A DNA stretch of 51,868 nucleotides. It comes from Azonexus sp. GTDB lineage: Bacteria > Pseudomonadota > Gammaproteobacteria > Burkholderiales > Rhodocyclaceae. The notes beneath the pieces are model-generated. The model was not told the origin of the DNA and searched no databases. It saw nothing but the letters and a program-made list of their open reading frames with translations. Shown here in pieces: positions 41,449 through 51,197 of the stretch (the first letter of the stretch is position 1; every line of letters begins with the position of its first letter). The stretch lies in contig JAISPT010000058.1 in NCBI GenBank assembly GCA_031274715.1, positions 1-51,868 on the forward strand, read 5' to 3'. A program made the position numbers and the translations under genes.

Positions 41449-42507
41449 TCAGTAGTCCAGTGGCAGAGCAATCCGCTTGCCATCACGCGCTGCCAGATAG
41501 GCAGCGATCAGCACTTCAAGCGATTTCAGACCTTCGCGGCCATCGGTTTCCGGCTCGGCCTCGCCGCGCATGACCTTAATTACGTTGTCGTAATATAGCG
41601 GATGTCCAAAGCCGTAAACCGAGGTCGTCGCGTAATTCGCCGAAGCGATTTGCTCATCTTCTGGCAGCTTTTCGGCAAATTCCCAGTGCTGGATTTCGTT
41701 GACTGCCACACCGCCGACGCGCACCGTACCCTTCTCGCCGAGGATGGTGATGCTGCCTTCCAGGTTCTTGGGATAGGTCAGCATGGTCACATTCATCGAA
41801 CCCAGGGCTCCAGAGCGCCAACGAACACTGAGCACGCCGGTATCTTCAACCTCGATGTCACGCTCCAGCGTCGAGGTGTAGGCCTGGATGCTTTCGATGG
41901 GACCGATCAGCCAATCGAGCAAATCAACGTAATGACTGGCCTGGTTCATGAATGCACCGCCATCGAACTCCCAGGTACCGCGCCACTTGGCACTATCGTA
42001 GTAATCCTGCGGACGGGTCCAGAAGACATTGACGTTCACCATGTAGATGCGGCCGAAACGCTTCTGCTCCACCGCCTTCTTCAGCAACTGCAACGTGGCG
42101 TTGCGCCGGTTCTGCTTGACGACGAACAAACGAACGCCGGCATCGTCGCAAGCCTTGACCATGTGCAGCCCATCATGCCAGCGGGTAGCCATCGGCTTCT
42201 CGGTCATCACATGACGACCGGATTCAGCAATCTCAATCGCCTGTTCGGGATGCAGGCCGCTCGGCGTGGCCAACACGACGATGTCTGCCGTCGTCGTCTG
42301 CAGCATTTGCGTCAGATTAACATGCCCCTTGGCGCCCGTGCGCGCCACAGCTTTTTCAAGGGCAACCGGGTCGATGTCGCAGACATCGAGGATTTCGACC
42401 TGATCGGCGTGCTGCTCCATGGCACCAAAATGGTTGGCGGAAATCCGGCCGCAGCCGACCAGGGCCATTCTGATCTTTCTATTTTTGATCTTTTCGTAGA
42501 TACGCAT
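41449..42507 (-). CDS. wlbA: UDP-GlcNAc-uronate 3-dehydrogenase, WbpB/WlbA type
   Basis: A 352-residue GFO/IDH/MocA-family oxidoreductase. The NAD loop is VGCGRISANH near 17-26 and the catalytic lysine is in TEKP near 101-105. It oxidises C3 of UDP-GlcNAcA. In characterised members the NADH is recycled by reducing 2-oxoglutarate, which couples it to the WbpE aminotransferase. AAGGA stands a good distance before the ATG. It lies 11 bp after the UDP-HexNAc dehydrogenase that supplies its substrate. Confidence 0.9.
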   Translation of the reverse strand: MRIYEKIKNRKIRMALVGCGRISANHFGAMEQHADQVEILDVCDIDPVALEKAVARTGAKGHVNLTQMLQTTTADIVVLATPSGLHPEQAIEIAESGRHVMTEKPMATRWHDGLHMVKACDDAGVRLFVVKQNRRNATLQLLKKAVEQKRFGRIYMVNVNVFWTRPQDYYDSAKWRGTWEFDGGAFMNQASHYVDLLDWLIGPIESIQAYTSTLERDIEVEDTGVLSVRWRSGALGSMNVTMLTYPKNLEGSITILGEKGTVRVGGVAVNEIQHWEFAEKLPEDEQIASANYATTSVYGFGHPLYYDNVIKVMRGEAEPETDGREGLKSLEVLIAAYLAARDGKRIALPLDY

Positions 42508-42518
42508 GCTTCAATTCC

Positions 42519-43814
42519 TTACAAGCGGAAGACCGTAAAGCCAGCGGCTACCGCTGCATGGCGGTCGTAAAGCGATTTGAGGTCGCCTAGAACGGGTTTC
42601 TCACCACGGCACAGCAACTTGAGTTCGAGTACGTCTTCTTTTCGGAACTCGTTGTGACCAACGGCAACGATCAGCGAATCTACCGGATGTGCCGCATCAA
42701 TCTTTCCGAGTTGGATACCGTACTCGTGCATCACCTCTTCGGAATTCGCCCAAGGATCATCAACCACCACCCTGACACCCCAATTTTGGAGTTCGCGCAC
42801 CAAATCCGCCACCTTGCTGTTACGGATGTCGGGGCAATTTTCTTTGAAAGTAATGCCCTGTACACCAACAGTGCTTCTGGCAACGTCGATACCGTTCTTC
42901 AGCATCAACCTGATCACATTACAAGCGGCGTAGCGGGCCATATTATCGTTAATCCGGCGCCCGGCCAAGATTACTTGCGGATGGTAGCCAACCTCTTCCG
43001 CCTTGTGCGTCAGGTAATACGGGTCGACACCAATACAGTGCCCACCTACCATCCCTGGCCTGAAGGGTAGGAAATTCCATTTGCTGCCAGCGGCCTCCAA
43101 CACCTCCAGAGTATCGATATCCAGCCGTTCGAAAATGACCGACAACTCGTTAACCAGCGCGATATTGAGGTCGCGCTGTGTGTTTTCGATCACTTTGGCA
43201 GCTTCGGCAACTTTCACCGAGGAAGCGGGAAAGGTACCAGCAGTGATGATGCTGCCATAGAGCGAATCTACCGCCTTCGCCGCTTCCGGCGTCGAACCAC
43301 TGGTTATCTTACGAATTTTGGTCAACGTGTTGACCTTGTCGCCGGGGTTGATGCGCTCAGGGCTGTAACCGCAGAAGAAATCCTGGTTGAACTTCAGGCC
43401 GGAAAATCTCTCCAGCACTGGCACACATATCTCTTCGGTACACCCCGGATAGACGGTCGATTCGTAAATGACAACAGCCCCCTGACGCATTGCCTTGCCC
43501 ACTGTTTCACTGGCTTTGGCCAAAGGCGTCAGATCAGGACGGTTAGCCTGATCGATCGGCGTCGGGACCGTCACGATGAAGACACCACACTCCCGCAACT
43601 GCTCCTGATCAGCGCTGTATTCGAGAAGCTTCGCCTCACGGAGGTCGCTCTCGGTCACCTCCAACGTACTGTCGCGTCTTGCCCTGAGTTCATCGATTCG
43701 TGCCTGATTGATATCAAACCCGAGCACCGGTCGATACTTGCCAAACTCCACAGCTAGCGGCAAGCCAACGTATCCCAGACCGATAATAGCAATCTTGTTA
43801 CTATCTAAATTCAT
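42519..43814 (-). CDS. wbpA: UDP-N-acetylhexosamine 6-dehydrogenase, WbpA/WbpO/TviB type
   Basis: A 431-residue NAD enzyme that oxidises UDP-GlcNAc (or UDP-GalNAc) to the uronic acid. It has GLGYVG at 12-17, YESTVYPGCTEE near 117-128, SPERINPGD near 151-159 and the catalytic Cys260 in MVGGHCIGVDPYY. The next gene, wlbA, uses the GlcNAcA product, so the GlcNAc form is likely; TviB-like members acting on GalNAc cannot be excluded by motif alone. ATG 43814 is chosen over 43838 because AAGGAG stands directly upstream at the right spacing. It is the first gene of the Wlb block, after a 129-bp spacer. Confidence 0.88.
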   Translation of the reverse strand: MNLDSNKIAIIGLGYVGLPLAVEFGKYRPVLGFDINQARIDELRARRDSTLEVTESDLREAKLLEYSADQEQLRECGVFIVTVPTPIDQANRPDLTPLAKASETVGKAMRQGAVVIYESTVYPGCTEEICVPVLERFSGLKFNQDFFCGYSPERINPGDKVNTLTKIRKITSGSTPEAAKAVDSLYGSIITAGTFPASSVKVAEAAKVIENTQRDLNIALVNELSVIFERLDIDTLEVLEAAGSKWNFLPFRPGMVGGHCIGVDPYYLTHKAEEVGYHPQVILAGRRINDNMARYAACNVIRLMLKNGIDVARSTVGVQGITFKENCPDIRNSKVADLVRELQNWGVRVVVDDPWANSEEVMHEYGIQLGKIDAAHPVDSLIVAVGHNEFRKEDVLELKLLCRGEKPVLGDLKSLYDRHAAVAAGFTVFRL

Positions 43815-43943
43815 AAATCTCCTTGACAATGGTGCCATTTTCTCAAATTAGGTCGCAGAATGGGTACTTATGTAGAGTTTCCCTGACACTCTGCCGAGAT
43901 GCGCGTCAGGTGCTCGAACCGGTATCCAGCAGATGCCAATTCT
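43815..43943 (-). other. Spacer between the rml block and the uronate block
   Basis: A 129-bp gap, one of the longest in the cluster. It ends with the strong ribosome site of the UDP-HexNAc dehydrogenase. An imperfect inverted repeat (CTGAC ... GTCAG) is present, but no convincing -35/-10 pair and no T-run terminator. It may mark a junction between two modules of different origin. Confidence 0.4.
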
Positions 43944-44486
43944 TCACCACCCCTCTGCTTCAGAAAAGCGAATACCTTCGCGATCTTTATTCGACAACAT
44001 CGGCATGAGGCACGGCCATTCGATAGCTAGCACGGAATCATCCCACCTGATGCAGCGCTCTATTTCCGGCGCGTAGTAATTTGTCGTTTTGTACATAAAT
44101 TCTGCCGTCTCGCTCAGCGTCAGGAATCCGTGCGCGAAACCCGGTGGAATCCACATCTGCTTCTTATTTTTGGCAGAAAGGATTTCGCCGACCCATTTCC
44201 CGAATGTCGCTGATCCCCTGCGGATATCGACGGCCACATCGAAAACCTCGCCTTGCACGACACGCACCAATTTTCCTTGCGCTTTAGGTGGAAGCTGATA
44301 GTGCAAGCCGCGCAGGACATTTTTCATGCTCTTGGAGTGGTTGTCCTGGATGAAGACAACCTCATGTCCAATGGCTTCGTTAAATACCTTCTGATTGAAG
44401 CTCTCGAAGAAAAACCCACGCTCATCACCAAAGACCTGGGGTTCGATAAGCAGCACGTCAGGGATCGCGGTCGGCGTCACTTTCAT
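43944..44486 (-). CDS. rmlC: dTDP-4-dehydrorhamnose 3,5-epimerase
   Basis: A 180-residue cupin-fold enzyme that inverts C3 and C5 of dTDP-4-keto-6-deoxy-glucose. It has DERGFFFESFN near 22-32, the active-site His in LRGLHYQ, and the C-terminal tyrosine region MYKTTNYYAPE. Length is normal. It overlaps rmlA by one base (TGATG) and is the last rml gene of the block; no rmlD follows, which is unusual. Confidence 0.95.
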   Translation of the reverse strand: MKVTPTAIPDVLLIEPQVFGDERGFFFESFNQKVFNEAIGHEVVFIQDNHSKSMKNVLRGLHYQLPPKAQGKLVRVVQGEVFDVAVDIRRGSATFGKWVGEILSAKNKKQMWIPPGFAHGFLTLSETAEFMYKTTNYYAPEIERCIRWDDSVLAIEWPCLMPMLSNKDREGIRFSEAEGW

Positions 44487-45366
44487 CAGAACACCTGCTC
44501 CTTCAGCACACTGACCAGATATTGACCATACGGATTCTTCGACATCGGCTGAGCCAGACGCTCAAGTTGTACCGCATCGACCCAGCCCTTGCGGTAGGCG
44601 ATCTCTTCCGGACAGGCGATTTTCAGGCCCTGGCGTTTCTCGATGGTAGCAATGAACTGGCTGGCGTCGAGCAGGCTTTCATGGGTACCGGTATCGAGCC
44701 AGGCATGGCCGCGCCCCATCACTTGAACGTTCAATTGTTTGCGTTCGAGGTAGATGCGATTGACGTCGGTAATCTCCAATTCGCCGCGCGCCGATGGCTT
44801 GAGATTGCGAGCGATGTCGACAACCTGGTTGTCGTAAAAATAGAGGCCGGTAACCGCGTAATTGGATTTTGGCTGCACCGGCTTCTCTTCAAGACTGACC
44901 GCCTGGCCGGCCGCGTCGAATTCGATAACGCCGTAACGCTCGGGATCTTGTACGTGGTAGGCAAAGACAGTGGCGCCTTCCTTCTGCTGCCCGGCAGCCA
45001 CTAGATCGTGGACGAATTCGTGACCATAGAAAATATTGTCGCCGAGGATCAGGGCGCTGTCGCCGTTGCCGACGAAATCGGCACCGATGGTGAAAGCCTG
45101 GGCGAGGCCATCTGGGCTCGCCTGCACGGCGTATTGCAGGTTGATGCCCCACTGGCTACCATCACCAAGCAGTTGTTCGAAGCGCGGCGTATCCTGCGGC
45201 GTCGAGATGATCAAGATGTCGCGAATGCCCGCCAGCATCAACGTGCTTAGCGGGTAGTAGATCATCGGTTTATCGTGGATCGGCAGCAGTTGCTTGGAAA
45301 CGGCCAGCGTTACCGGGTAGAGCCGCGTGCCGGAACCGCCGGCGAGGATGATGCCCTTGCGTTGCG

Positions 45367-45370
<4 letters not shown>
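44486..45370 (-). CDS. rmlA: Glucose-1-phosphate thymidylyltransferase
   Basis: A 294-residue nucleotidyltransferase that joins dTTP and glucose-1-phosphate to dTDP-glucose, the first rhamnose-pathway step. It has the signature GGSGTRLYPVT, then KQLLPIHDKPMIYYPL, DNIFYGHE and the EEKP motif near 160. The ATG at 45370 overlaps the rmlB stop by ATGA; the longer frame to 45436 lies inside rmlB and is rejected. The product feeds RmlB, encoded directly upstream. Confidence 0.95.
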
Positions 45371-46431
<1,061 letters not shown>

Positions 46432-46614
46432 GCCAATCCACTACTCAATGAAACTTTATATTCTATCGCAGCCCACGATCATTTTTTTGCAAGTACGCAA
46501 AAAACTGGAGAAACGCGATACTCCCTTAATCGCCAGTTCGCGGTAGCGATAGATCGCCATCTGCCAATGGGTGATGACCAGCCCGAGGAGCAGCAGGCGC
46601 AGCCGATGTATGGC
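46432..46614 (-). promoter_or_regulatory. Right boundary spacer of the polysaccharide cluster with possible promoter
   Basis: This 183-bp gap between tyrA and rmlB becomes AT-rich toward rmlB. The minus strand has TAGAAT (46465-46460), a 5-of-6 match to the -10 consensus, but no clear -35 at 16-18 bp. A short AT-type inverted repeat (46483-46490 with 46497-46504) lies just upstream. No JUMPstart/ops GGCGGTAG element was seen. The part next to tyrA is GC-rich with no accepted gene. Confidence 0.35.
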
Positions 46615-47496
46615 TCAGTTCCCGCCGGCCCAATCTCGCCGCGCCTGGCGGGCGATGCCGAAGATTTCCCCAAGCCGCTCGCCGTTGGCGGCAGCCAGCG
46701 CCGCACGCAATTCGTCGAGTTGGGCGCGATAGGCATCCAGTTCGCCAAGCAGCGCCTGTCGGTTGGCGAGGCAGATGTCGCGCCACATTTCCGGGTGGCT
46801 GGCGGCGATACGCGTGAAATCACGGAAGCCGGAAGCGGCGAAGGTGAAAAACAGGTTGGCATCCTCGCGCACCGCCAGATCATGAACCAGGGCGAAAGAC
46901 AGCAGATGCGGCAGGTGGCTGACAGCGGCGAAGACGCGGTCATGCTGCTCCGGCGTCAGTTCATAGATGTCGGCACCGCAGCGGGCCCAGGCCCGTTTGA
47001 TGCGATCGAGGCGCTCGTCGTTGTTTTCCGGCAAGGGCGTGACGACCACCTTTTTGCCCTGGTAAAGATCCCGGTGTGCCGCCGCCGGACCGCTGTTCTC
47101 CGCCCCGGCGATCGGATGTGCCGGCACGAATTTGCCGATATGGCCGCGAAAAGCAGCGCGAGCAGCGGCCACCACGTCACCCTTGGTCGATCCGCCATCG
47201 GTGACGAGAGTGTTAGGCCCGAGATAGGGCGCGATGCGGGCGAAAATCTCCGGCATTTGCGCCACCGGCGTCGCCACCAGCACGATGTCAGCGTCGGCGA
47301 TCTCGTGCGCCGGGTTGATGCCGGCCCGGTCGATGACACCCAGTTGCTGGGCGATGCGCAGCGTGGACGGCGTGCGCCCGAAGCCGACGACTTCTTCGAC
47401 CGCCCCCGCTTCCTTCAGGGCCAGCGCGAAGGAGCCGCCGATCAGGCCGGTACCGAAGACGACGATCTTGCCGAACTCGGGCTGGCCGGCTGCCAT
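46615..47496 (-). CDS. tyrA: Prephenate dehydrogenase
   Basis: A 293-residue NAD-dependent enzyme that oxidatively decarboxylates prephenate to 4-hydroxyphenylpyruvate for tyrosine. It has GTGLIGGSFALAL near 15-27, DGGSTKGDV near 99-107, the His of AHPIAGAE, and SHLPHLLSFAL. It starts immediately after the hisC stop, with GGAG in the end of hisC. In the family gene order aroA would come next; here the polysaccharide region intervenes. No C-terminal ACT domain is present, so tyrosine feedback control is not evident. Confidence 0.94.
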   Translation of the reverse strand: MAAGQPEFGKIVVFGTGLIGGSFALALKEAGAVEEVVGFGRTPSTLRIAQQLGVIDRAGINPAHEIADADIVLVATPVAQMPEIFARIAPYLGPNTLVTDGGSTKGDVVAAARAAFRGHIGKFVPAHPIAGAENSGPAAAHRDLYQGKKVVVTPLPENNDERLDRIKRAWARCGADIYELTPEQHDRVFAAVSHLPHLLSFALVHDLAVREDANLFFTFAASGFRDFTRIAASHPEMWRDICLANRQALLGELDAYRAQLDELRAALAAANGERLGEIFGIARQARRDWAGGN

Positions 47497-48585
47497 TTAC
47501 AGTGCCTTCTCCAACGCTTCCAGGAAGCGGGCGTTCTCCGCCTCGCTACCGATGGTCACGCGCAGCCACTCGGGCAAGCCGTAACCGCCGATTGGGCGAA
47601 CGATAACGCCCTGGCACAATAGTTTCTGATTGACCGCGGCACCGTCGCCAACCTTGAAGGTGACGAAATTGCCATGCGGCTCGATGAATTCCAGATCCAA
47701 GCGCCGCAGGCCAGCAACGATCTGCACCATACCGCGCCGGTTCAACTCGTAGCTGGCGGCTAGGAATTCGTCGTCATCAAGGGCCGCCGCTGCCGCCGCC
47801 AGCGCCAGGTTGTTTACGTTGAACGGCTGGCGCACACGGTTCATCAGGTCGGCGACATCGGCCGCTGCCAGGGCGTAGCCGACACGCAAGCCGGCCAGGC
47901 CGTAGATTTTCGAGAAGGTGCGGCAGACGATCAGGTTGGGAAAATCCTTGATCCAGCCAGCGACATCGACGCGGTCGACCGGCGGCAGGTATTCGTTGTA
48001 AGCCTCGTCGAGGACCACTGCCACGTCTCTGGGCACCGCTTCGAGAAAAGCGCGCACTTCGGCATAGGGTAGGAAATTGCCGGTGGGATTGTTCGGGTTG
48101 GCGATCCAGACGAGGCGCGTATCGGGCCGTATGGCGGCGCGCATGGCGGCCAGATCGTGACCGTAGTTTTTCGCCGGCGTGACGATCAGTTCGGCACCGG
48201 CCGACAAGGTGGCCAGCGGATAGACAGCGAAGGCGTGCTGGGCGAATACCGCCGAACGGCCGGGCGCCAGGAAGACGCGAGCCGTCAGGTCGAGCACGTC
48301 GTTGGAGCCGTTGCCGAGCACCACCTGCCCGGCATCGACGCCGCAGCGCGCGGCGAGCTTGGCGATCAGATCGAATTGGTCGGGATAGCGCTCGACGCCG
48401 GCGATGGCCGCCTCGACGGCCACCCACGCCTTGGGACTCATGCCCAACGGGTTCTCATTGGAAGCCAACTTGACGATGCGCTCGACCGGGATGCCCATTT
48501 CGCGTGCCAGTTCGGTAATCGGCTTGCCCGGCTGGTAGGGCGAGATGGCGCGCACGTAGGGCAGCGCCTGTTCGGCGAGATTCAT
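47497..48585 (-). CDS. hisC: Histidinol-phosphate aminotransferase
   Basis: A 362-residue class I/II PLP aminotransferase. PLP lysine Lys226 in TFSKIYGLAGLRVGY; the substrate-loop NPNNPTG at 163-169 and the DEAY pair at 193-196 are conserved. In this operon, between pheA and tyrA, the enzyme probably also transaminates aromatic 2-oxo acids or prephenate, as proposed for operon-borne HisC homologues. It starts 9 bp after pheA with AGGAAG upstream. Confidence 0.92.
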   Translation of the reverse strand: MNLAEQALPYVRAISPYQPGKPITELAREMGIPVERIVKLASNENPLGMSPKAWVAVEAAIAGVERYPDQFDLIAKLAARCGVDAGQVVLGNGSNDVLDLTARVFLAPGRSAVFAQHAFAVYPLATLSAGAELIVTPAKNYGHDLAAMRAAIRPDTRLVWIANPNNPTGNFLPYAEVRAFLEAVPRDVAVVLDEAYNEYLPPVDRVDVAGWIKDFPNLIVCRTFSKIYGLAGLRVGYALAAADVADLMNRVRQPFNVNNLALAAAAAALDDDEFLAASYELNRRGMVQIVAGLRRLDLEFIEPHGNFVTFKVGDGAAVNQKLLCQGVIVRPIGGYGLPEWLRVTIGSEAENARFLEALEKAL

Positions 48586-48594
48586 GATGCTTCC

Positions 48595-49686
48595 TCAATA
48601 AACGGCAACCGGATAGGAGCCGAGGATTTTCAAATAGGCGGCGCGGCGGCCCAGTTCGTCGAGGGCGCGCTTGACCGCCTCTTCCTCGCGGTGGCCGTCG
48701 ATATCGACGTAAAAGACGTATTCCCACAAGGCGTTGCGCGCTGGCCGCGACTCCAGCCGCGACAGCGAGACGCCGGCGTGCGAGAACGACAGCAGCAGTT
48801 CGTGCAGGGCACCGGTACGGTTCGGCGCCGACATGATCAGCGAGGTCTTGTCACATCCCGACGGACCGGCGTCGTGGCGGCCGAGAACCAGGAAGCGCGT
48901 GGTGTTGTTCGGCTCGTCCTCGATGTTCTCGGCCAGCTTCGGCAGGTCGTAGCGTGCCGCCGCCGCCTCGCCGGCGATCGCCGCTGTGCCAGTTTCTTCG
49001 GCGGCCCGCTGCGCTGCCTGGGCATTGCTGCCGACCGAGATGCGCTGGGCATCGGGCAGCATGCGGTTGAGCCATTCATGGCACTGCGCCAGCGACTGAG
49101 CATGCGAATAGACGCGCTGGATGGCGCCGAGGTCGGTCTCGCGCGACAGCAAGTTCTGGTGGATGCGCAGCACAACCTCGCCGCAGATTTTCAACGGCGT
49201 GCCGAGCAGCAAATCCATCGTGCGGCCGACCGCGCCCTCGGTCGAGTTCTCGACCGGCACTACGGCGTAATGGGCATGGCCGGACTCGACCTCGCGGAAG
49301 ACATCGTCAATCGAAGCCTGCGGTTGCAGCTTGGCAGCATGGCCGAAATGCTTGGTCGCCGCCGATTCCGAGAAGGTGCCGAGCGGGCCGAGAAAGGCGA
49401 TGGCCAGCGGCTGTTCGAGCGACAGACAGGCCGACATGACCTCGCGGAAAAAGAAAGTGACGTTCTCGCCCGGCAGCGGGCCAGGATTCGCATCCTGCAA
49501 GCGGCGCAGCACCTGCGCCTCGCGCTCCGGCCGATAGATGTACCCAGCCTCACCGTGCGCCGCCTTGATTTCCCCGACCCGCTGCGCACAACGGGCGCGC
49601 TCGTTGAGCAGCTTCAACAGTTCGCCGTCGATGCGGTCGATGTCAGCGCGCACGCCGGCCAAGTTTTTTTGTAAATCGTCGTTCAT
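48595..49686 (-). CDS. pheA: Chorismate mutase/prephenate dehydratase (P-protein)
   Basis: A 363-residue bifunctional enzyme of phenylalanine synthesis. Residues 1-90 are the AroQ chorismate mutase helix bundle. About 95-275 is prephenate dehydratase (FLGPLGTFSE). About 285-360 is the ACT regulatory domain with the ESRP motif, so phenylalanine feedback is likely. No Shine-Dalgarno is visible before ATG 49686. A -35/-10 pair with 17-bp spacing lies just upstream, so a very short leader is possible. The gene is separated from serC by the small cassette-like gene. Confidence 0.94.
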   Translation of the reverse strand: MNDDLQKNLAGVRADIDRIDGELLKLLNERARCAQRVGEIKAAHGEAGYIYRPEREAQVLRRLQDANPGPLPGENVTFFFREVMSACLSLEQPLAIAFLGPLGTFSESAATKHFGHAAKLQPQASIDDVFREVESGHAHYAVVPVENSTEGAVGRTMDLLLGTPLKICGEVVLRIHQNLLSRETDLGAIQRVYSHAQSLAQCHEWLNRMLPDAQRISVGSNAQAAQRAAEETGTAAIAGEAAAARYDLPKLAENIEDEPNNTTRFLVLGRHDAGPSGCDKTSLIMSAPNRTGALHELLLSFSHAGVSLSRLESRPARNALWEYVFYVDIDGHREEEAVKRALDELGRRAAYLKILGSYPVAVY

Positions 49687-49704
49687 CGTTTGAAGTTAGG
49701 CGCG

Positions 49705-49733
49705 TTTCTACGCGAGAAAGAACGTAATAACAA
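49705..49733 (-). promoter_or_regulatory. Candidate promoter for pheA
   Basis: The minus strand has TTGTTA (49733-49728), a 17-bp spacer and TAGAAA (49710-49705), each a 4-of-6 match to the sigma-70 consensus. Transcription would start close to 49698, about 12 bases before the pheA ATG. This could restore pheA expression where the small gene separates it from serC. Confidence 0.4.
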
Positions 49734-49748
49734 AATCCTTGGCTCCAA

Positions 49749-50072
49749 TTAAGATTTCTTATCCCATCCCACGACAGCTCCATCTTCGATGGTAATGCGA
49801 AGAGCGTATCGCCCTTTGCCGGTCTCATTGTATTTCCACACTTCTCTTGTCTTTGTCTTCATAATTTTTCTGTCGATATCAACGGGACAGCCGAGTGAGT
49901 CAGTAAGTTGCGCAGGAGTCTGACCTTGCCAGAACATGCGCTTCATAATCATGTCTACAACTTCCTCATCACCATACTTTGCAAATAAGGCTTCTCGCCG
50001 CTTTTTGGCGAGATGGCTGGATATTGCAATCCATGCACCGACAGCTAGCACGACAAAAACAATTATTTCCAT
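49749..50072 (-). CDS. Small membrane-anchored protein of unknown function, cassette-like
   Basis: A 107-residue protein. One N-terminal membrane helix (about 3-18) is followed by a charged segment and a compact domain: GQTPAQLTDSLGCPVDID, then VWKYNETGKGRYALRI and a final ITIEDGAVVGWD. The last pattern resembles small outer-membrane-assembly-type (SmpA/DUF2845-like) folds, but I cannot name it. It is less GC-rich than serC and pheA and sits between two genes that are normally adjacent. AAGG precedes the ATG at 50072. Core-like inverted sites flank it, which suggests arrival as a gene cassette. Confidence 0.7.
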   Translation of the reverse strand: MEIIVFVVLAVGAWIAISSHLAKKRREALFAKYGDEEVVDMIMKRMFWQGQTPAQLTDSLGCPVDIDRKIMKTKTREVWKYNETGKGRYALRITIEDGAVVGWDKKS

Positions 50073-50099
50073 GGCGTAACCTTAGGTGCCTAACGCTGT

Positions 50100-51197
50100 T
50101 TACCCGTTGCTTTTGGCGAAATCATTCATAAACTCAATCAGCACCCGCACGGCCTCCACGGAAACAGCGTTGTAGAGCGAAGCACGCATGCCGCCGACCG
50201 ACTTGTGGCCCTTCAGCCCAAGCAGCCCAGCGGCCTTGGCTTCATCCAGAAACACCGCATCGAGCCGGGCGTCGGCCAGCGTGAAGGGCACGTTCATCCG
50301 CGAACGGCAATCGGCGGCGACCGGATTGGTGTAGAAGCCATCGGAACCGTCGATGCAGTCATACAGCATCTCGGCCTTGACAGCGTTGATGGCGGCCATG
50401 CCAGCCAGTCCGCCCTGGCGCTTCAGCCACTGAAAAACCAGACCGGCGATATAGATGCTGAAGGTCGGCGGCGTGTTCAGCATCGAGCCGTTCTCGGCCA
50501 TCACTGCGTAATCCATCAAGGTCGGGACGGTCAGCGGCGCCATGCCCAGCAGGTCGCGATGGATGATGACCAGCGTCACGCCCGAGGGGCCGATGTTTTT
50601 TTGCGCGCCGGCGTAGATCAGGCCGAATTTCTCCACCGGCACCGGCCGCGACAGGATGTGCGAGGACATGTCGGCGACCAGCGGCACGCCAGTGTCGGCA
50701 ATACGCTCGGCAGGAATCTCGACGCCGTGGATAGTCTCGTTGGTGCACACATGCAGGTAGGCGGCAAAAGGATCGAGCTTGATCTCCTCGGCCGTTGGCA
50801 GCCGGGTGAAGCCGCTCTCCTCGGTACTCGCCGCGCAGCGCACCGTACCCGCATTTGCCACCACTCGCTGCGCTTCCTTGAACGCCTTTTTCGACCACGA
50901 GCCGGTCACGATGTAGTCGGCCGAGCGACCGGCCAGCAGGTTCAGCGGAATCTGCGCGAATTGCTGCGTCGCCCCACCTTGCAGGAACAGCACCTTGTAG
51001 TGCTCGGGGATACCCATCAGTTCGCGCAGATCGGCCTCGGCCTGAGCCAGGATGGACATGAATTCCTTGCCGCGATGGCTCATCTCCATGACGCTGCAGC
51101 CGGCACCGTGCCAGTCGAGCAGTTCCTCCTGCGCCTGGTGGAGGACTTCCTCGGGCAGCGCAGCCGGACCGGCGCTGAAGTTCCAGGCGCGGGTCAT
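50100..51197 (-). CDS. serC: Phosphoserine aminotransferase
   Basis: A 365-residue class V PLP aminotransferase that makes 3-phosphoserine for serine synthesis and also acts in pyridoxal phosphate synthesis. The start FSAGPAALP, the phosphate loop GGATQQF at 74-80, and the PLP lysine Lys200 in GAQKNIGPSG are all conserved. The ATG overlaps the gyrA stop by one base (TGATG). The gyrA-serC link is typical of Betaproteobacteria. Confidence 0.96.
   Translation of the reverse strand: MTRAWNFSAGPAALPEEVLHQAQEELLDWHGAGCSVMEMSHRGKEFMSILAQAEADLRELMGIPEHYKVLFLQGGATQQFAQIPLNLLAGRSADYIVTGSWSKKAFKEAQRVVANAGTVRCAASTEESGFTRLPTAEEIKLDPFAAYLHVCTNETIHGVEIPAERIADTGVPLVADMSSHILSRPVPVEKFGLIYAGAQKNIGPSGVTLVIIHRDLLGMAPLTVPTLMDYAVMAENGSMLNTPPTFSIYIAGLVFQWLKRQGGLAGMAAINAVKAEMLYDCIDGSDGFYTNPVAADCRSRMNVPFTLADARLDAVFLDEAKAAGLLGLKGHKSVGGMRASLYNAVSVEAVRVLIEFMNDFAKSNG

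Larger units (their letters stand above)
49695..50094 (-). repeat. Inverted 7-bp core-like sites flanking the small gene
   Basis: In the direction of the small gene, GTTAGGC (50094-50088) lies before it and GCCTAAC (49701-49695) lies after it. These match the core and inverse-core consensus of integron attC sites in the expected order, but a complete attC with its second core is not visible before pheA. A chance 7-bp match is possible. Confidence 0.4.

Noticed and set aside
46432..46614. JUMPstart/ops element before the polysaccharide cluster
   Set aside because: No GGCGGTAG core was found on the coding strand of this gap.
46479..46943. 154-residue minus-strand frame overlapping the end of tyrA, and a 34-codon frame starting at 46560
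   Set aside because: The long one is out of frame with tyrA and Ser/Arg-rich. The short one has no ribosome site and no known family. A decayed gene end cannot be excluded.
48157..49674. 505-residue plus-strand reading frame opposite hisC and pheA
   Set aside because: Shadow of two certain genes; no motif.
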